From the NCBI RefSeq assembly GCF_002088235.1, contig NZ_AQQV01000003.1, positions 620,001 through 684,000 on the forward strand: 64,000 bases of DNA, read 5' to 3'. Below the pieces are notes generated by a model that worked only from the letters and a program-made list of their open reading frames with translations, was not told where the DNA came from and made no database searches. Position numbers and translations under genes: made by a program. Shown here in pieces: positions 47,510-56,772 of this stretch. Source of the stretch: Oceanococcus atlanticus. Its GTDB lineage: Bacteria > Pseudomonadota > Gammaproteobacteria > Nevskiales > Oceanococcaceae. Each line of letters opens with the position of its first letter. Position 1 is the stretch's first letter.

Positions 47510-48760
47510 ATGTTCATTCAACAACATCACACACTGGACCGCATTGACCCGGAGATCTTTGCCGCCGTTGAGGCCGAAAACCAACGCCAGCAAGAACACA
47601 TCGAACTGATCGCGTCGGAGAACTATGCTTCGCCCGCGGTGATGCAGGCTCAGGGCACTCAACTCACCAACAAATACGCCGAAGGTTATCCAGGCAAACG
47701 CTACTACGGTGGCTGCGAGCATGTCGACGAGGTCGAGCAACTGGCCATCGCCCGACTGAAACAGCTGTTTGGCGCCAACTTCGCGAACGTACAGGCCAAT
47801 TCCGGCTCGCAAGCCAACCAATCTGTTCTGCTGGCCCTGCTGCAACCCGGCGATACGATTCTGGGCATGAGCCTCGCAGAAGGCGGCCACCTGACCCACG
47901 GCATGGCCCTGAACATGAGCGGCAAATGGTTCAATGCGATCAGTTACGGCCTCGATAAGGATGAGCACCTTGACTACGACGCGATGGAACGCCTGGCCAG
48001 GAAACATAAGCCCAAACTGATCATCGCCGGCGCCTCGGCCTACTCGTTACACATCGATTTCCAGCGTTTCGCCGACGTGGCCAAGGCGGTGGGCGCGTGG
48101 TTCATGGTCGACATGGCACATTATGCCGGCCTGATTGCAGCGGGCCTCTACCCCAACCCGCTGCCACATGCCGACGTCGTAACATCCACCACGCACAAGA
48201 GTTTGCGAGGCCCGCGCGGAGGTGTGGTGTTGTGCAACGACGAAAACATCGCCAAGAAAATCAACAGTGCAATTTTTCCGGGGCTTCAGGGCGGCCCGCT
48301 GATGCATGTGATCGCGGCCAAAGCGGTCGCCTTCAAGGAAGCGTTGTCGGCAGATTTCGTGGACTATCAGCAAAACGTGCTGAACAACGCCCACGCGCTG
48401 GCCGAAAGCCTGACCGCGCGCGGTTTACGCATCGTCTCGGGTGGCACCCAAAGTCATCTCATGCTGGTCGACCTGCGCAGCAAGAACATCACTGGAAAAG
48501 ACGCTGAGCGGGCGCTGGGGCATGCACACCTCACGGTCAACAAGAACGCCATCCCGCATGATCCACAAACCCCTTTTGTGACCTCAGGTATCCGCCTGGG
48601 CACCCCGGCCATGACCACACGCGGTTTCGGCATGCAGCAAGCCGCGCAGGTTGGCCATCTGGTCGCCGATGTACTCGATACGCCCGATGACGCCGACACT
48701 ATTGAACGCGTACGCCACCAGGTGGCACTGCTAACGCAGTCTTTCCCGGTCTACCGCTAA
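47510..48760 (+). CDS. glyA: Serine hydroxymethyltransferase
   Basis: A 416-residue SHMT of normal length. It converts serine and tetrahydrofolate to glycine and 5,10-methylene-THF using [41 protein letters not shown] and the Schiff-base Lys in [15 protein letters not shown] are all present. GAGGA lies 7-8 nt before ATG 47510. Its place directly after metE, under a MetR site, fits MetR activation of glyA known in E. coli and provides one-carbon units for MetE. A 10-bp hairpin follows the gene. Confidence 0.96.
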   Translation: MFIQQHHTLDRIDPEIFAAVEAENQRQQEHIELIASENYASPAVMQAQGTQLTNKYAEGYPGKRYYGGCEHVDEVEQLAIARLKQLFGANFANVQANSGSQANQSVLLALLQPGDTILGMSLAEGGHLTHGMALNMSGKWFNAISYGLDKDEHLDYDAMERLARKHKPKLIIAGASAYSLHIDFQRFADVAKAVGAWFMVDMAHYAGLIAAGLYPNPLPHADVVTSTTHKSLRGPRGGVVLCNDENIAKKINSAIFPGLQGGPLMHVIAAKAVAFKEALSADFVDYQQNVLNNAHALAESLTARGLRIVSGGTQSHLMLVDLRSKNITGKDAERALGHAHLTVNKNAIPHDPQTPFVTSGIRLGTPAMTTRGFGMQQAAQVGHLVADVLDTPDDADTIERVRHQVALLTQSFPVYR

Positions 48761-48771
48761 GATCAATCCGC

Positions 48772-48801
48772 CGGCAGCTGGCCTGATCAGTCCAGCTGCC
48801 G
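48772..48801 (+). terminator. Hairpin after glyA, no T run
   Basis: CGGCAGCTGG (48772-48781) pairs perfectly with CCAGCTGCCG (48792-48801). The 10-nt loop itself contains the palindrome CTGATCAG. It begins 11 nt after the glyA stop codon but has no T run, so it may stabilise the mRNA end rather than terminate. Confidence 0.5.
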
Positions 48802-48932
48802 ACTGATGAACGGGGGCTGTTTGGTGGGCCTTAAGCTCGATCTTGAGGATTGGCCGTTTAAGCTGCCATGGAAGCGAAACATTGCTGTGCGATTCTTGCA
48901 GGTTGTCCGAATCGCAGTGAAGAATCCGCCCC

Positions 48933-50996
48933 ATGGCCAAGAAGATGAACCGTCGCGATTTTGTTCGCACCGTTGCCCTGTCAACCGCAGCCTTCGGCGG
49001 TGCGGCCCTGCCCGCTGTCGTCCGGGCCCAGCAGGTACCGGCTTATTCGCGTCAATTGCCGGGCGGCGCCTGGCATTTTCCGGCACGTGAGGAACTACTC
49101 CCATTCGGCCATGGTGTGGCCTCTGGCGACCCGCTGGCCGATCGCGTCATCCTGTGGACGCGTATCACCATCCCGGATGCACGCGGCTGGGATGTGAATG
49201 AGGTTCCAGACCCGCAAGGCATTCGTAATGTGGACGTGGCCTGGGTCATTGCCACCGATCCCGCGCTCAGCAATGTGGTGAACAGCGGGCTGGTCAGCAC
49301 GGATGCGTCTCGCGACTTCACCGTCAAGGTAGATGCCGATGGCCTGAATTCCGCACAAACCTATTGGTATGCCTTTACCGCTTTGGGCTATCGCTCGCCG
49401 ATCGGGCGCACGCGCACGGCGCCGAAGGTTGGCGACGGCATCACCGAACTGACCATCGGCCATGTCGCCTGCACCTCCTGGTGGCAGGACTATTTCAATG
49501 GTTACGCGCGCATGGGTGAACGTGGCGATATTGACCTCATCACTCACGCTGGCGATCAGGTGTACGAAGTGTCCGGCAACCATATGTCGAGCCGGCAATA
49601 CCCCGATGCGCAGGGTAATCCTCAGATCCGCGGTTATGAGGACATCGACAACCGGGCCTGGCACAACATCGGGGAATGTCGTCGACGCTATGCCCTGTAC
49701 TACCAGGACGAAAACCTGCTGACCGCGCATCTGGGCGCACCATTCGCGGTGATGGCGGATCAGCACGACTACGACGACTACAGCGCTGACGATGGCGAGT
49801 CCATCAGCCGCGCCCAGGCCGGGGAGGTTTATCACGAATGGACACCGATGCGGCCGACCCTGGCCGATGGGTCCGGGCGCTGGCGCCCGTTCGCCGCGCC
49901 CAACACGCAAGTCGAAATCCCGCGCGGCAACGACGCCTTCTTCTCTCATCGGGTGCTCGATTACGGTGACGTTGCCTCGATCATCCTGATTGATGTGCGG
50001 CGCCACCGTGACGACAACGCCAGCAACAACAAGCTGCTGGGCGATGCGCAATGGGATTTTCTGACCCAGGCATTGCTTGCCAGCAAAGCCCGCGGCGCGC
50101 GTCACAATGTGATCGTCAACCAGGTCAACATGTCGCAGGTCGGCACGATAAATACGCCCGCCTACAGCCTTTATGCCGATGCCTTTCAGAACACGCTGGG
50201 CATTGATCCGCGCGGCCCTGAAATCTACACCACAGCTTGGGGCGGTTACCCCGAGGACCGCAAAACCTTTTACCGCTGGCTGCGCGACAACCAGATCCTC
50301 GACAACATTGTGCTCAGCGGCGACTCACATGGCTGGTTCGGCGCTGATCTGACTGAGGACCCGCAACTGCCCAACTACATCCCGCTGGCTGGCATCTCAC
50401 CGCTCACGCCCGTCGGCGTGGAAATGGTTGGCACCTCAATGGGCCGACCCGGCGCGCAGGACGTGGTCGCCGACGAACTCTACTGGCAGCAGAACGGTGG
50501 ACGCGATGCTGCGCCCTTCAACGATGCCGAAACCTACGATCAGTTCTATCGCCCGCTGGGGCTGGCGGCCGCCGTGGCCATCGAAACAGCGGCCAAGCTG
50601 GCCAACCCAAACCTGATCTACTTCAATTGGAAGGCCCAATACGGCCATACCATGGTGCATCTGCGCACCACCGAGGCCATTTTGGAAAACTGGGTTTCAC
50701 CCCAGCGAGAATTCAGCACCAGCGCGGAATTGGTCGCACAGCACACCACCCCCTTGGGCAATCCTCATCTGGTACCCGTGCCGGCTCCACAGGCAGTGTT
50801 CGGTCAACGCAATGACAGCGTGCCTGACAGCCCACAAACCATCGCATCTGACCATGCGGGGGCTGGTGACAATCCGGGGTCGGACACATCCACGGGCAGT
50901 GGTGCGGTTGGCGGGTGGTTGCTCACTGCGGCCAGCCTGTGGCTGGCCCAACGCCTGCGTCAGCGCAAGGCGGCGCTCAGCAACAACCAAGATTAG
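48933..50996 (+). CDS. PhoD-like alkaline phosphatase, Tat-exported, with C-terminal sorting-type tail
   Basis: A 687-residue phosphodiesterase/monoesterase of the PhoD group. The N-terminus is a Tat signal (MNRRDFVRTVALSTAAFGGAALPAVVRA). The PhoD core starts FGHGVASGDPLADRVILWTRI. Metal-site segments are visible as HAGDQVYE, MADQHDYDDY and LSGDSHGWFGADL. The last ~40 residues (Gly/Ser-rich stretch, GAVGGWLLTAASLWLAQ helix and RLRQRKAALS) resemble a GlyGly-CTERM tail, less strictly than the subtilase does. An internal ATG at 48945 starts the Tat motif directly and has AAGAAG before it; either start is possible. It releases phosphate from organic esters outside the cytoplasm. Confidence 0.9.
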   Translation: MAKKMNRRDFVRTVALSTAAFGGAALPAVVRAQQVPAYSRQLPGGAWHFPAREELLPFGHGVASGDPLADRVILWTRITIPDARGWDVNEVPDPQGIRNVDVAWVIATDPALSNVVNSGLVSTDASRDFTVKVDADGLNSAQTYWYAFTALGYRSPIGRTRTAPKVGDGITELTIGHVACTSWWQDYFNGYARMGERGDIDLITHAGDQVYEVSGNHMSSRQYPDAQGNPQIRGYEDIDNRAWHNIGECRRRYALYYQDENLLTAHLGAPFAVMADQHDYDDYSADDGESISRAQAGEVYHEWTPMRPTLADGSGRWRPFAAPNTQVEIPRGNDAFFSHRVLDYGDVASIILIDVRRHRDDNASNNKLLGDAQWDFLTQALLASKARGARHNVIVNQVNMSQVGTINTPAYSLYADAFQNTLGIDPRGPEIYTTAWGGYPEDRKTFYRWLRDNQILDNIVLSGDSHGWFGADLTEDPQLPNYIPLAGISPLTPVGVEMVGTSMGRPGAQDVVADELYWQQNGGRDAAPFNDAETYDQFYRPLGLAAAVAIETAAKLANPNLIYFNWKAQYGHTMVHLRTTEAILENWVSPQREFSTSAELVAQHTTPLGNPHLVPVPAPQAVFGQRNDSVPDSPQTIASDHAGAGDNPGSDTSTGSGAVGGWLLTAASLWLAQRLRQRKAALSNNQD

Positions 50997-51006
50997 CGTT
51001 GCGGTC

Positions 51007-51609
51007 TCAGCTGGAGGCGGAGAGACTCTTCAAACGCAGTCTTTCCACACCAACTTCGATCCCGCCGGAGGCCTCGCCCTGCGACAGCTGGCGCGAACGC
51101 ATACCGATATAGATCGGTATGGCTTTGTCCTTGTCACCTTCTGCCCGCTCCTGCGCCTCACGCCAGGTGTCCGGATCAACATGTTTGGCCTTGAGCTCAC
51201 GCATCACAACGCTGCGCATGCCACCTGGCCTGATCTCCAGTGGTGCAGCGGGCGGCATACCCACCGCCTCGCGCACAACCGGCTCGGCGCGCTCAGCAGC
51301 CACACCAACAAAGTAGCTCGGTAACGCCATCGGAATCGCCATCAAGCTGGCCTGCAGCAGCGGGTTCAGACTGTGGTCGAAAAAACTCAGCGCCGCACCG
51401 ACCAGCGTTCCGAGAAAAACCATAGCTGCGATGGCAATCAGCCCCTGCACGGAGCGCAATGGCAAATGAAACACCAGGCGCGCCAGCGTACCCGCCAGCA
51501 GGACCACGGCGATGGCGCCACAGCCAAGCACCCAGTAGATTTCGCTTGGCCACAGCTGGAGACTGGGCACCAGCGTGTTACCAATCCATTCGCTCAGTGC
51601 ATCCTTCAT
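51007..51609 (-). CDS. Membrane protein of unknown function
   Basis: A 200-residue protein with three or four predicted helices (about 26-48, 56-75 and 84-103) followed by a soluble, charged C-terminal half (VVREAVGMPPAAPLEIRPGG ... KHVDPDTWREAQERAEGDKDKAIPIYIGMR). I do not recognise a family. The tail's HVDPDTWREAQERAEGD stretch looks helical. ATG 51609 follows GGACAAAAACC, a weak ribosome site. It is convergent with the PhoD-like gene (10-bp gap) and 109 bp downstream of the metallohydrolase gene on the same strand, with which it could be cotranscribed. Confidence 0.75.
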   Translation of the reverse strand: MKDALSEWIGNTLVPSLQLWPSEIYWVLGCGAIAVVLLAGTLARLVFHLPLRSVQGLIAIAAMVFLGTLVGAALSFFDHSLNPLLQASLMAIPMALPSYFVGVAAERAEPVVREAVGMPPAAPLEIRPGGMRSVVMRELKAKHVDPDTWREAQERAEGDKDKAIPIYIGMRSRQLSQGEASGGIEVGVERLRLKSLSASS

Positions 51610-51718
51610 GGTTTTTGTCCGGACAGGTCGGGCAGCCATTGCAACGCGCGCCCAGGCAAACGTCGAGCCTGCGATGACTAAAGTCGGTCGCGGGCATCAT
51701 GCCCCAGCGCGTGTCTTG

Positions 51719-52813
51719 TTATGGCATATCGGCCACCGTTGAGCCGGTTTGCTCCCACCAGCGCGGGCCCGCATGCGGAGCCAGGATGTCGACACGCTCG
51801 CCCATGAGCGGCGTGCTGAGCGGCACGTTGCCTTCAAGGGCCAGTGCACTGATGCGCTCGAAGGGCTGCTGCCACGGATGCAAAGCCAGATCAAACGTGC
51901 CGTTGTGGATCGGCAGCAACCAGCGCCCGCGCAAATCCAGATGCGCCTGCAGCGTTTGCTCCGGCTGCATATGCACATAAGCCCAACGCTCATCGTAGGC
52001 CCCGGTCTCCATCAACGTCAGATCAAATGGCCCATAAGCCTGGCCAATGGCCTTGAAGCCATCGAAATAACCGGTATCACCGCTGAAAAAGATGCGCGCA
52101 CCCGGCCCTTTGATGACCCACGACGCCCACAGACTGTGATTGCCATCGCTCAGCCCACGGCCCGAAAAATGCTGCGCTGGCGTGGCCACAACTTCCACCC
52201 CGGCGAATTGTGCAGATTGCCACCAATCCAGCTGTTCGACCTTGTGCGCAGGCACCCCCCAACGGACAAGCTGATCACCTACGCCCAACGGCGCAAAAAA
52301 CCTCGCCGTTTTCTCATTAAGCATGCGAATCGCGGCCCGATCCAGATGGTCGTAATGATTGTGCGAAAGAATGACCCCAGCGATGGGTGGCAGCTCTTCA
52401 GGGTCGATGGGCAGCTCATGAAAACGCGCAGGCCCGGCCCATTGAACCGGTGAGGCACGTTTGCTGAACACCGGGTCGGTCAACCAGAACTGGTTGTTAA
52501 GCTTGATCAGCACAGTGGAATGGCCAAGCCGGAACAAACTATGATCAGGCGCCTGTTCCAGTGTCGCCCTGTCCAACTCAAGCACGGGTATCGGGCCATC
52601 GGGCACAGTGCCTTTCGGTTTGGCGACAAAAAACGCCCAGCTCACTTCCACCATCTGCTTGAAACTCATGGCGGGTCGCGGTGCTCGATTGCGAAATTGT
52701 CCTTCAGCAAATTGCGGGGACTCGGTGTAGTTATGGTGCGACTGAGCCGCGCACGCAGTGAGGACTGACAAGATGAGAACTCCGCTCAAACAATTGGAAA
52801 TCGGGAATGCCAT
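51719..52813 (-). CDS. Lipoprotein metallo-beta-lactamase-fold hydrolase, NAPE-PLD/UlaG-like
   Basis: A 364-residue hydrolase. A lipoprotein signal (ILSVLTAC, Cys21) targets it to the envelope. The zinc motif SHNHYDHLD (about 150-158), the later SGDTGYFDGF and LPIHNGTFDLALHPW ligands follow the pattern of the N-acyl-phosphatidylethanolamine phospholipase D / UlaG branch. Substrates may be phospholipids or lactone-like esters; the sequence does not decide. It diverges from a TetR gene, with three copies of the half-site AAGTGTA in the gap, so that regulator probably represses it. Confidence 0.88.
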   Translation of the reverse strand: MAFPISNCLSGVLILSVLTACAAQSHHNYTESPQFAEGQFRNRAPRPAMSFKQMVEVSWAFFVAKPKGTVPDGPIPVLELDRATLEQAPDHSLFRLGHSTVLIKLNNQFWLTDPVFSKRASPVQWAGPARFHELPIDPEELPPIAGVILSHNHYDHLDRAAIRMLNEKTARFFAPLGVGDQLVRWGVPAHKVEQLDWWQSAQFAGVEVVATPAQHFSGRGLSDGNHSLWASWVIKGPGARIFFSGDTGYFDGFKAIGQAYGPFDLTLMETGAYDERWAYVHMQPEQTLQAHLDLRGRWLLPIHNGTFDLALHPWQQPFERISALALEGNVPLSTPLMGERVDILAPHAGPRWWEQTGSTVADMP

Positions 52814-52830
52814 GGGTCATCAAGCATAAG

Positions 52831-52881
52831 TACACTTTCAAGTGTAGTTTACGACCGCCATCAAGTAAACTGATAAGTGTA
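52831..52881. promoter_or_regulatory. TetR-type operator region between metallohydrolase and tetR genes
   Basis: TACACTT (52831-52837) and AAGTGTA (52840-52846) form a perfect 7-bp inverted repeat with a 2-nt centre. A further AAGTGTA lies at 52875-52881. Overlapping these, AGTTTAC (52846-52852) and GTAAACT (52865-52871) form a second perfect 7-bp inverted repeat. The gap is only 100 bp, so binding would cover both promoters. Confidence 0.8.
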
Positions 52882-52913
52882 ATAATGCAGGCTTCAGCAA
52901 CACCCGTATCGCC

Positions 52914-53546
52914 ATGGCCAGACCAACCCAACAGCAAGCTGAGCGCAAGCACGCTGCCATTTTGAAAGCCGCCGTTGCCGCCTTTCGTAAAAACGGTTAC
53001 GCATCAACCAGCATGGATCAGATTGCCGCCGATGCGGGGGTGTCCAAGCGCACGGTCTACAACCATTTCCCCAGCAAGGACGGCTTGTTCGAGCATATCC
53101 TGGAAAAGCTTTGGGTCAGCGGCAACGCGTGTCTGGATGTGCCCTACCGGAATGATCAAGCGCTGGACACACAGCTCGCCGAGTTGGTGGACGCCTGTGT
53201 GCAGCTCTATTCCGATGCGAAATTTCTCGACCTTGCTCGCGTGGCCATCGCGGAACTCATACACACCCCACAACGCGCACGACCATTTCTTGAACGCATG
53301 GCGAATCAGGAAAGCGGATTAACGCGCTGGATACGTTCGGCACTTGAAGACGGACGCCTATCACCCAGCGACCCCGTTTACGCCAGCCAGCAGCTGCAGG
53401 CGCTGATCAAGGGCTTCGCCTTCTGGCCACAGGTGACGCTCGGCCACCCGCCATTATCCAGTGCGGAGCGCAATCACCTGGTCAGCACCACCACTCAAAT
53501 GTTCCTCAGCCAGCACGCCTGCCCCACACCATCGTTGCAGCCATAG
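52914..53546 (+). CDS. TetR/AcrR family regulator
   Basis: A 210-residue TetR-type repressor. The N-terminal HTH (ILKAAVAAFRKNGYASTSMDQIAADAGVSKRTVYNHFPSKDGLFEHIL, about 16-62) is canonical. The C-terminal ligand domain resembles the AefR-like group (TQLAELVDAC ... LIHTPQRARPFLERM). It is divergent from the lipoprotein metallohydrolase and has inverted repeats in the gap, so it probably controls that gene and itself. The effector is unknown. Confidence 0.92.
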   Translation: MARPTQQQAERKHAAILKAAVAAFRKNGYASTSMDQIAADAGVSKRTVYNHFPSKDGLFEHILEKLWVSGNACLDVPYRNDQALDTQLAELVDACVQLYSDAKFLDLARVAIAELIHTPQRARPFLERMANQESGLTRWIRSALEDGRLSPSDPVYASQQLQALIKGFAFWPQVTLGHPPLSSAERNHLVSTTTQMFLSQHACPTPSLQP

Positions 53547-53609
53547 CACGCCTGCACAGCGCGTATGTCTCGAGATGAATACACGCCGTACTTTCAGCGC
53601 ATCCGCTGT

Positions 53610-54413
53610 TCATCCCCGCATGTCCGCGCCGCCGCGAGCGTTTTTACGCGGGTCGATTCGCTCAAGCCTTGCCTGCTGCAATGCGCACTCGCAGGCCGAT
53701 CGCTTAGGAATTTGCAGCGTGCCGAAGCGTTGCGCGCGCGCATCCCAAGTCATCAGTGTGCTCGTCTGATCTGCCGCGCCAAGTCGCACGTTTATTGCCG
53801 CGGTTGCTGCCAACCCGCCGATCACGGCCGGAACCGGCCCTGCAACACCAGCCCCTTCACAGTGATCCAGCTCATGGGGCCTGGTCGCGATCGCGCAGCG
53901 ATCACAGGCCGCGCCAAGATCCATTCGATAACAGCTAATCTGACCATGCCAGCCAATGGCCGCTGCGCTTATCAGAGCAAGGCGCTGTCTAAGCGCAAAG
54001 GTGCTCACGAGTTTTCGAGCCACCGGATTGTCTGTTGCATCAATCACCAGGGACAGCGGCTCGCCTGATCTGGCTTCCCATTCACGTAGTCGCGTGGACG
54101 TCGCATCAACGGCATGAACGTGGACCTCGCAACAAGAATTCACGGCGCGGATGCGTGCAGCCGCACAATCGGCTTTCCACGCACCTATGTCGGATTCGCA
54201 ATACAAGGTTTGTCGATGCAGGTTGCTGAGCTCTACCCGATCACCATCCCACAAGCTCAGCCTCTCGACCCCGGCTGCCGCCAATGAGATTGCGGCGGCA
54301 CCACCAACACCCCCAAGACCAAAGATGACGACATGCGTCGTTTTCAGGCTCGCTTGTCCATCTTCACCCAGACCATCGAGTACGGTCTGCCGCGAGTAGC
54401 GTCGGTCTATCAC
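53610..54413 (-). CDS. moeB: MoeB/ThiF-type adenylyltransferase for MoaD
   Basis: A 267-residue E1-like enzyme that adenylates the C-terminal GG of MoaD. The ATP-binding [10 protein letters not shown] (about 31-40), [13 protein letters not shown] (about 56-68), VIDATDN and the zinc Cys pairs CDRC and CECA are present. GTG 54413 overlaps the moaC stop by 4 nt (GTGA) and has GGTGGGG upstream; starts further up add nine atypical residues. It is the last gene of the molybdenum-cofactor run. Confidence 0.92.
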   Translation of the reverse strand: MIDRRYSRQTVLDGLGEDGQASLKTTHVVIFGLGGVGGAAAISLAAAGVERLSLWDGDRVELSNLHRQTLYCESDIGAWKADCAAARIRAVNSCCEVHVHAVDATSTRLREWEARSGEPLSLVIDATDNPVARKLVSTFALRQRLALISAAAIGWHGQISCYRMDLGAACDRCAIATRPHELDHCEGAGVAGPVPAVIGGLAATAAINVRLGAADQTSTLMTWDARAQRFGTLQIPKRSACECALQQARLERIDPRKNARGGADMRG

Positions 54414-54916
54414 GACAGCGCCCCACCTGCCCGGCGCCAATCACCCGATTTCCCACCGGTCTTCTCACACAAACCAAGACCTTCTATGGTCATGCCTTTG
54501 TCGACTGCTTTGAGCATGTCGTACACCGTTAGGCAGGCTACGCTCACGCCGGTTAGCGCTTCCATCTCAACACCCGTTTGAGCACAGGTCTTGGTCGTGA
54601 CCTGCACACGCACTCCCGGCAGGCGGGCGTCCAGCGTCAGTACGGCTTGGACCTTGGTCAATGACAGAGGGTGACACAAAGGGATCAGTTCAGCTGTTCG
54701 CTTACAACCACCTATCGCCGCCATTTCAGCCGCGGCCAGCACAGCACCCTTGCCTGCTCGACCATCTCGCAACACCTCGAACGCCGTCTGTGACATACGC
54801 ACAACCCCCTCGGCTATGGCGGTGCGCGAGGTGACGTTCTTGTCAGACACATCAACCATGCGCAAGCGGCCTTGAGCATCCAGATGGGTTATTAAATGGC
54901 TTGATGATTGGCTCAT
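54410..54916 (-). CDS. moaC: Cyclic pyranopterin monophosphate synthase MoaC
   Basis: A 168-residue MoaC that acts after MoaA to form cyclic pyranopterin monophosphate. Signature regions [42 protein letters not shown] (about 68-91), the catalytic stretch [29 protein letters not shown] and the C-terminal [10 protein letters not shown] are intact. ATG 54916 aligns with the family; ATG 54946 would add ten residues. It follows moaE by 60 bp, the largest gap in the run, so a second promoter could lie there. Confidence 0.96.
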   Translation of the reverse strand: MSQSSSHLITHLDAQGRLRMVDVSDKNVTSRTAIAEGVVRMSQTAFEVLRDGRAGKGAVLAAAEMAAIGGCKRTAELIPLCHPLSLTKVQAVLTLDARLPGVRVQVTTKTCAQTGVEMEALTGVSVACLTVYDMLKAVDKGMTIEGLGLCEKTGGKSGDWRRAGGALS

Positions 54917-54976
54917 GAACGAATCTCGCAGGTTTATGAACATCACGAGGGATGGTCTGTTTCAATTCCGGTTTGG

Positions 54977-55459
54977 CTAGGATCTTGATGCGGCAGCAAG
55001 CGCGCTCCAGCGTGCACCCGAAATTCGGTCAGCCTCTGAAGGTTCAACCCAATGACAACCTCGCACAGTGCTCTCGCGCTTCCAGAACGGCGTGTCCTGC
55101 TTAAGCCGATCCAACAAATAATCCGCCGCTTCAAAAGCGGCACGCCGATGTGGCGCCGCAGTTGCAACGAAAACAATGGGGTCTGGCGCATTTACGCGCC
55201 CCACTCGGTGCACGACCCAAACACCGTCAAGCGCCCAGCGGGAAATAGCCTGAACGGCAAAGTCTTCGATGCACGCGCGCGTGATCACAGGATGATGGTC
55301 AAGATGCAATGAGTTCACGGCGACCTCACCCAGCGCGTCACGAACCAGGCCAGTGAACGAAACAATAGCGCCGCTGTGACCGACATGCGCCTGTATGAAA
55401 GCACGGTGATAAGACGACGGCTCCAACTGTTGCGTCGACAGCTCAATCAGCAAAGGCAT
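54977..55459 (-). CDS. moaE: Molybdopterin synthase catalytic subunit MoaE
   Basis: A 160-residue MoaE. GAIVSFTGLVRD (about 30-41), LHLDHHPVITRACIE, AAPHRRAAFEAADYLLDRLKQDTPFWKRE with the active-site Lys residues are clear. With MoaD it turns cyclic pyranopterin monophosphate into molybdopterin. It starts two nucleotides after the moaD stop codon and is surely cotranslated with it. Confidence 0.96.
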   Translation of the reverse strand: MPLLIELSTQQLEPSSYHRAFIQAHVGHSGAIVSFTGLVRDALGEVAVNSLHLDHHPVITRACIEDFAVQAISRWALDGVWVVHRVGRVNAPDPIVFVATAAPHRRAAFEAADYLLDRLKQDTPFWKRESTVRGCHWVEPSEADRISGARWSALAAASRS

Positions 55460-55461
55460 AC

Positions 55462-55707
55462 TCAGCCGCCCGAGATCACGGAGCCGATGACCACTTGACG
55501 AGCCCCCCGCAGATCCGCATCCGGACCTACGATCACATCATCAATGGCCAAAAAAATGCCCGGCCGACCCAAGGCCTCGGCAAGCACCGCATCACAACGG
55601 CCTAAACAATCGAGCAAGTCTTGCAGATTGGATACCGTCTCCGGCACATCAAAATGCCGTGAGTGTCCTGCAATATCGGCGATTTGGCCGTAGAACGCGA
55701 TGTGCAC
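55462..55707 (-). CDS. moaD: Molybdopterin synthase sulfur carrier MoaD
   Basis: An 81-residue ubiquitin-like sulfur carrier ending in the essential Gly-Gly (VISGG). GTG 55707 was chosen because GGGAGG lies 5-6 nt upstream; longer starts overlap moaA. It begins one nucleotide after the moaA stop codon and ends two nucleotides before moaE. MoeB encoded at the end of the same run would activate it. Confidence 0.93.
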   Translation of the reverse strand: MHIAFYGQIADIAGHSRHFDVPETVSNLQDLLDCLGRCDAVLAEALGRPGIFLAIDDVIVGPDADLRGARQVVIGSVISGG

Positions 55708-55708
55708 A

Positions 55709-56710
55709 CTAACCTCCCGTTGCCGACATGAACCGCACCACCGCGGGCTTCGCTCCGCGCTGTACATCGAACTCATGACGCTGCGGCTTGTGCGCTAATG
55801 CCTCATCAAGAACCCGATGGATGGCTTCATCCGTGGAATCGGCGCGTAATGGGGCTCTCAAATCTGCCCCATCCATGTGTCCCAGGCACAAATACAATCG
55901 GCCCTTCGCGCTGACCCGCACGCGGTTGCAATCGGCACAGAAATTCCGCGTGAGCGGCGAGATCAGGCCCAGTTGTCGCCCGGTTTCGGAGACCTGCCAA
56001 TAGCGGGCAGGACCGCCCGTTTTGAGCGATGACGGGATCAGTGTGAAGTGCTGTTCAAGCTGTCGCCTGACAGCCGTCAAGGGCAGGAACTGATCGGCTC
56101 GATCGCGCCCTACATCACCGATTGGCATGACCTCGATCAGTGTCAGATCGCAAGCCAGAGCGTGCACACCGTGCAGCAACTCCGGCATTTCATCCGCATT
56201 GTCCTGGGCCAGTGCGACCGCGTTGATTTTGACCGCTATGCCTGTGCGCTGAGCGGCAGCAATCCCATCCAAGGCGCGCCGAAGGCTAGCACCTCGGGTC
56301 ACACGCTGGTAAGTTTTTGGATTCAAAGAGTCCAGCGAAACATTGATGCGCCGCACACCTGCTGCAGCCAATGCGTCGGCATGGCGAACCAGTTGCGACC
56401 CATTGGTAGTCAAGGTGAGTTCATCCAGTGCACCTCGCCTGAGGTGGCGCCCCAAACTGGTGATCAGATCCACCACCCCAGCACGCACCAGCGGCTCTCC
56501 ACCGGTCAAACGCAACTTACGCACACCTCTTTTAATAAAGGCGCTGGCCAGTCGATCCAGTTCGTCCAGACTCAACAGCTCGCGAGTCGGTGCGAATTGC
56601 ATGGTTTCCGCCATGCAATAGGTGCAACGCATGTCGCAACGGTCGGTCACCGATAGGCGCAGGTATCGAATATCTCGGCCATGGCCATCGCGGAGCCGAT
56701 TACTGGTCAT
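55709..56710 (-). CDS. moaA: GTP 3',8-cyclase MoaA (radical SAM)
   Basis: A 333-residue radical SAM enzyme that catalyses the first step of molybdenum-cofactor synthesis from GTP. The N-terminal cluster motif CDMRCTYC (Cys25, 29 and 32) and the second cluster (NFCADCNRVRVSAKGRLYLCLGH) are both intact, and the protein ends in SATGG, the Gly-Gly tail needed for activity. GGGGAG lies 8 nt before ATG 56710; upstream Met 56740 gives a less typical N-terminus. It follows the small ORF by 62 bp. Confidence 0.97.
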   Translation of the reverse strand: MTSNRLRDGHGRDIRYLRLSVTDRCDMRCTYCMAETMQFAPTRELLSLDELDRLASAFIKRGVRKLRLTGGEPLVRAGVVDLITSLGRHLRRGALDELTLTTNGSQLVRHADALAAAGVRRINVSLDSLNPKTYQRVTRGASLRRALDGIAAAQRTGIAVKINAVALAQDNADEMPELLHGVHALACDLTLIEVMPIGDVGRDRADQFLPLTAVRRQLEQHFTLIPSSLKTGGPARYWQVSETGRQLGLISPLTRNFCADCNRVRVSAKGRLYLCLGHMDGADLRAPLRADSTDEAIHRVLDEALAHKPQRHEFDVQRGAKPAVVRFMSATGG

Positions 56711-56772
56711 AACATGCTCCCCGCAGCCGCGACCGCGCACATCCCGGATTCACCGCGGCCACCAGATCACCA

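Noticed and set aside
48731-48970. A leftward 79-residue frame between glyA and the PhoD-like gene
   Set aside because: It overlaps both neighbours, has no ribosome site and crosses the glyA hairpin.
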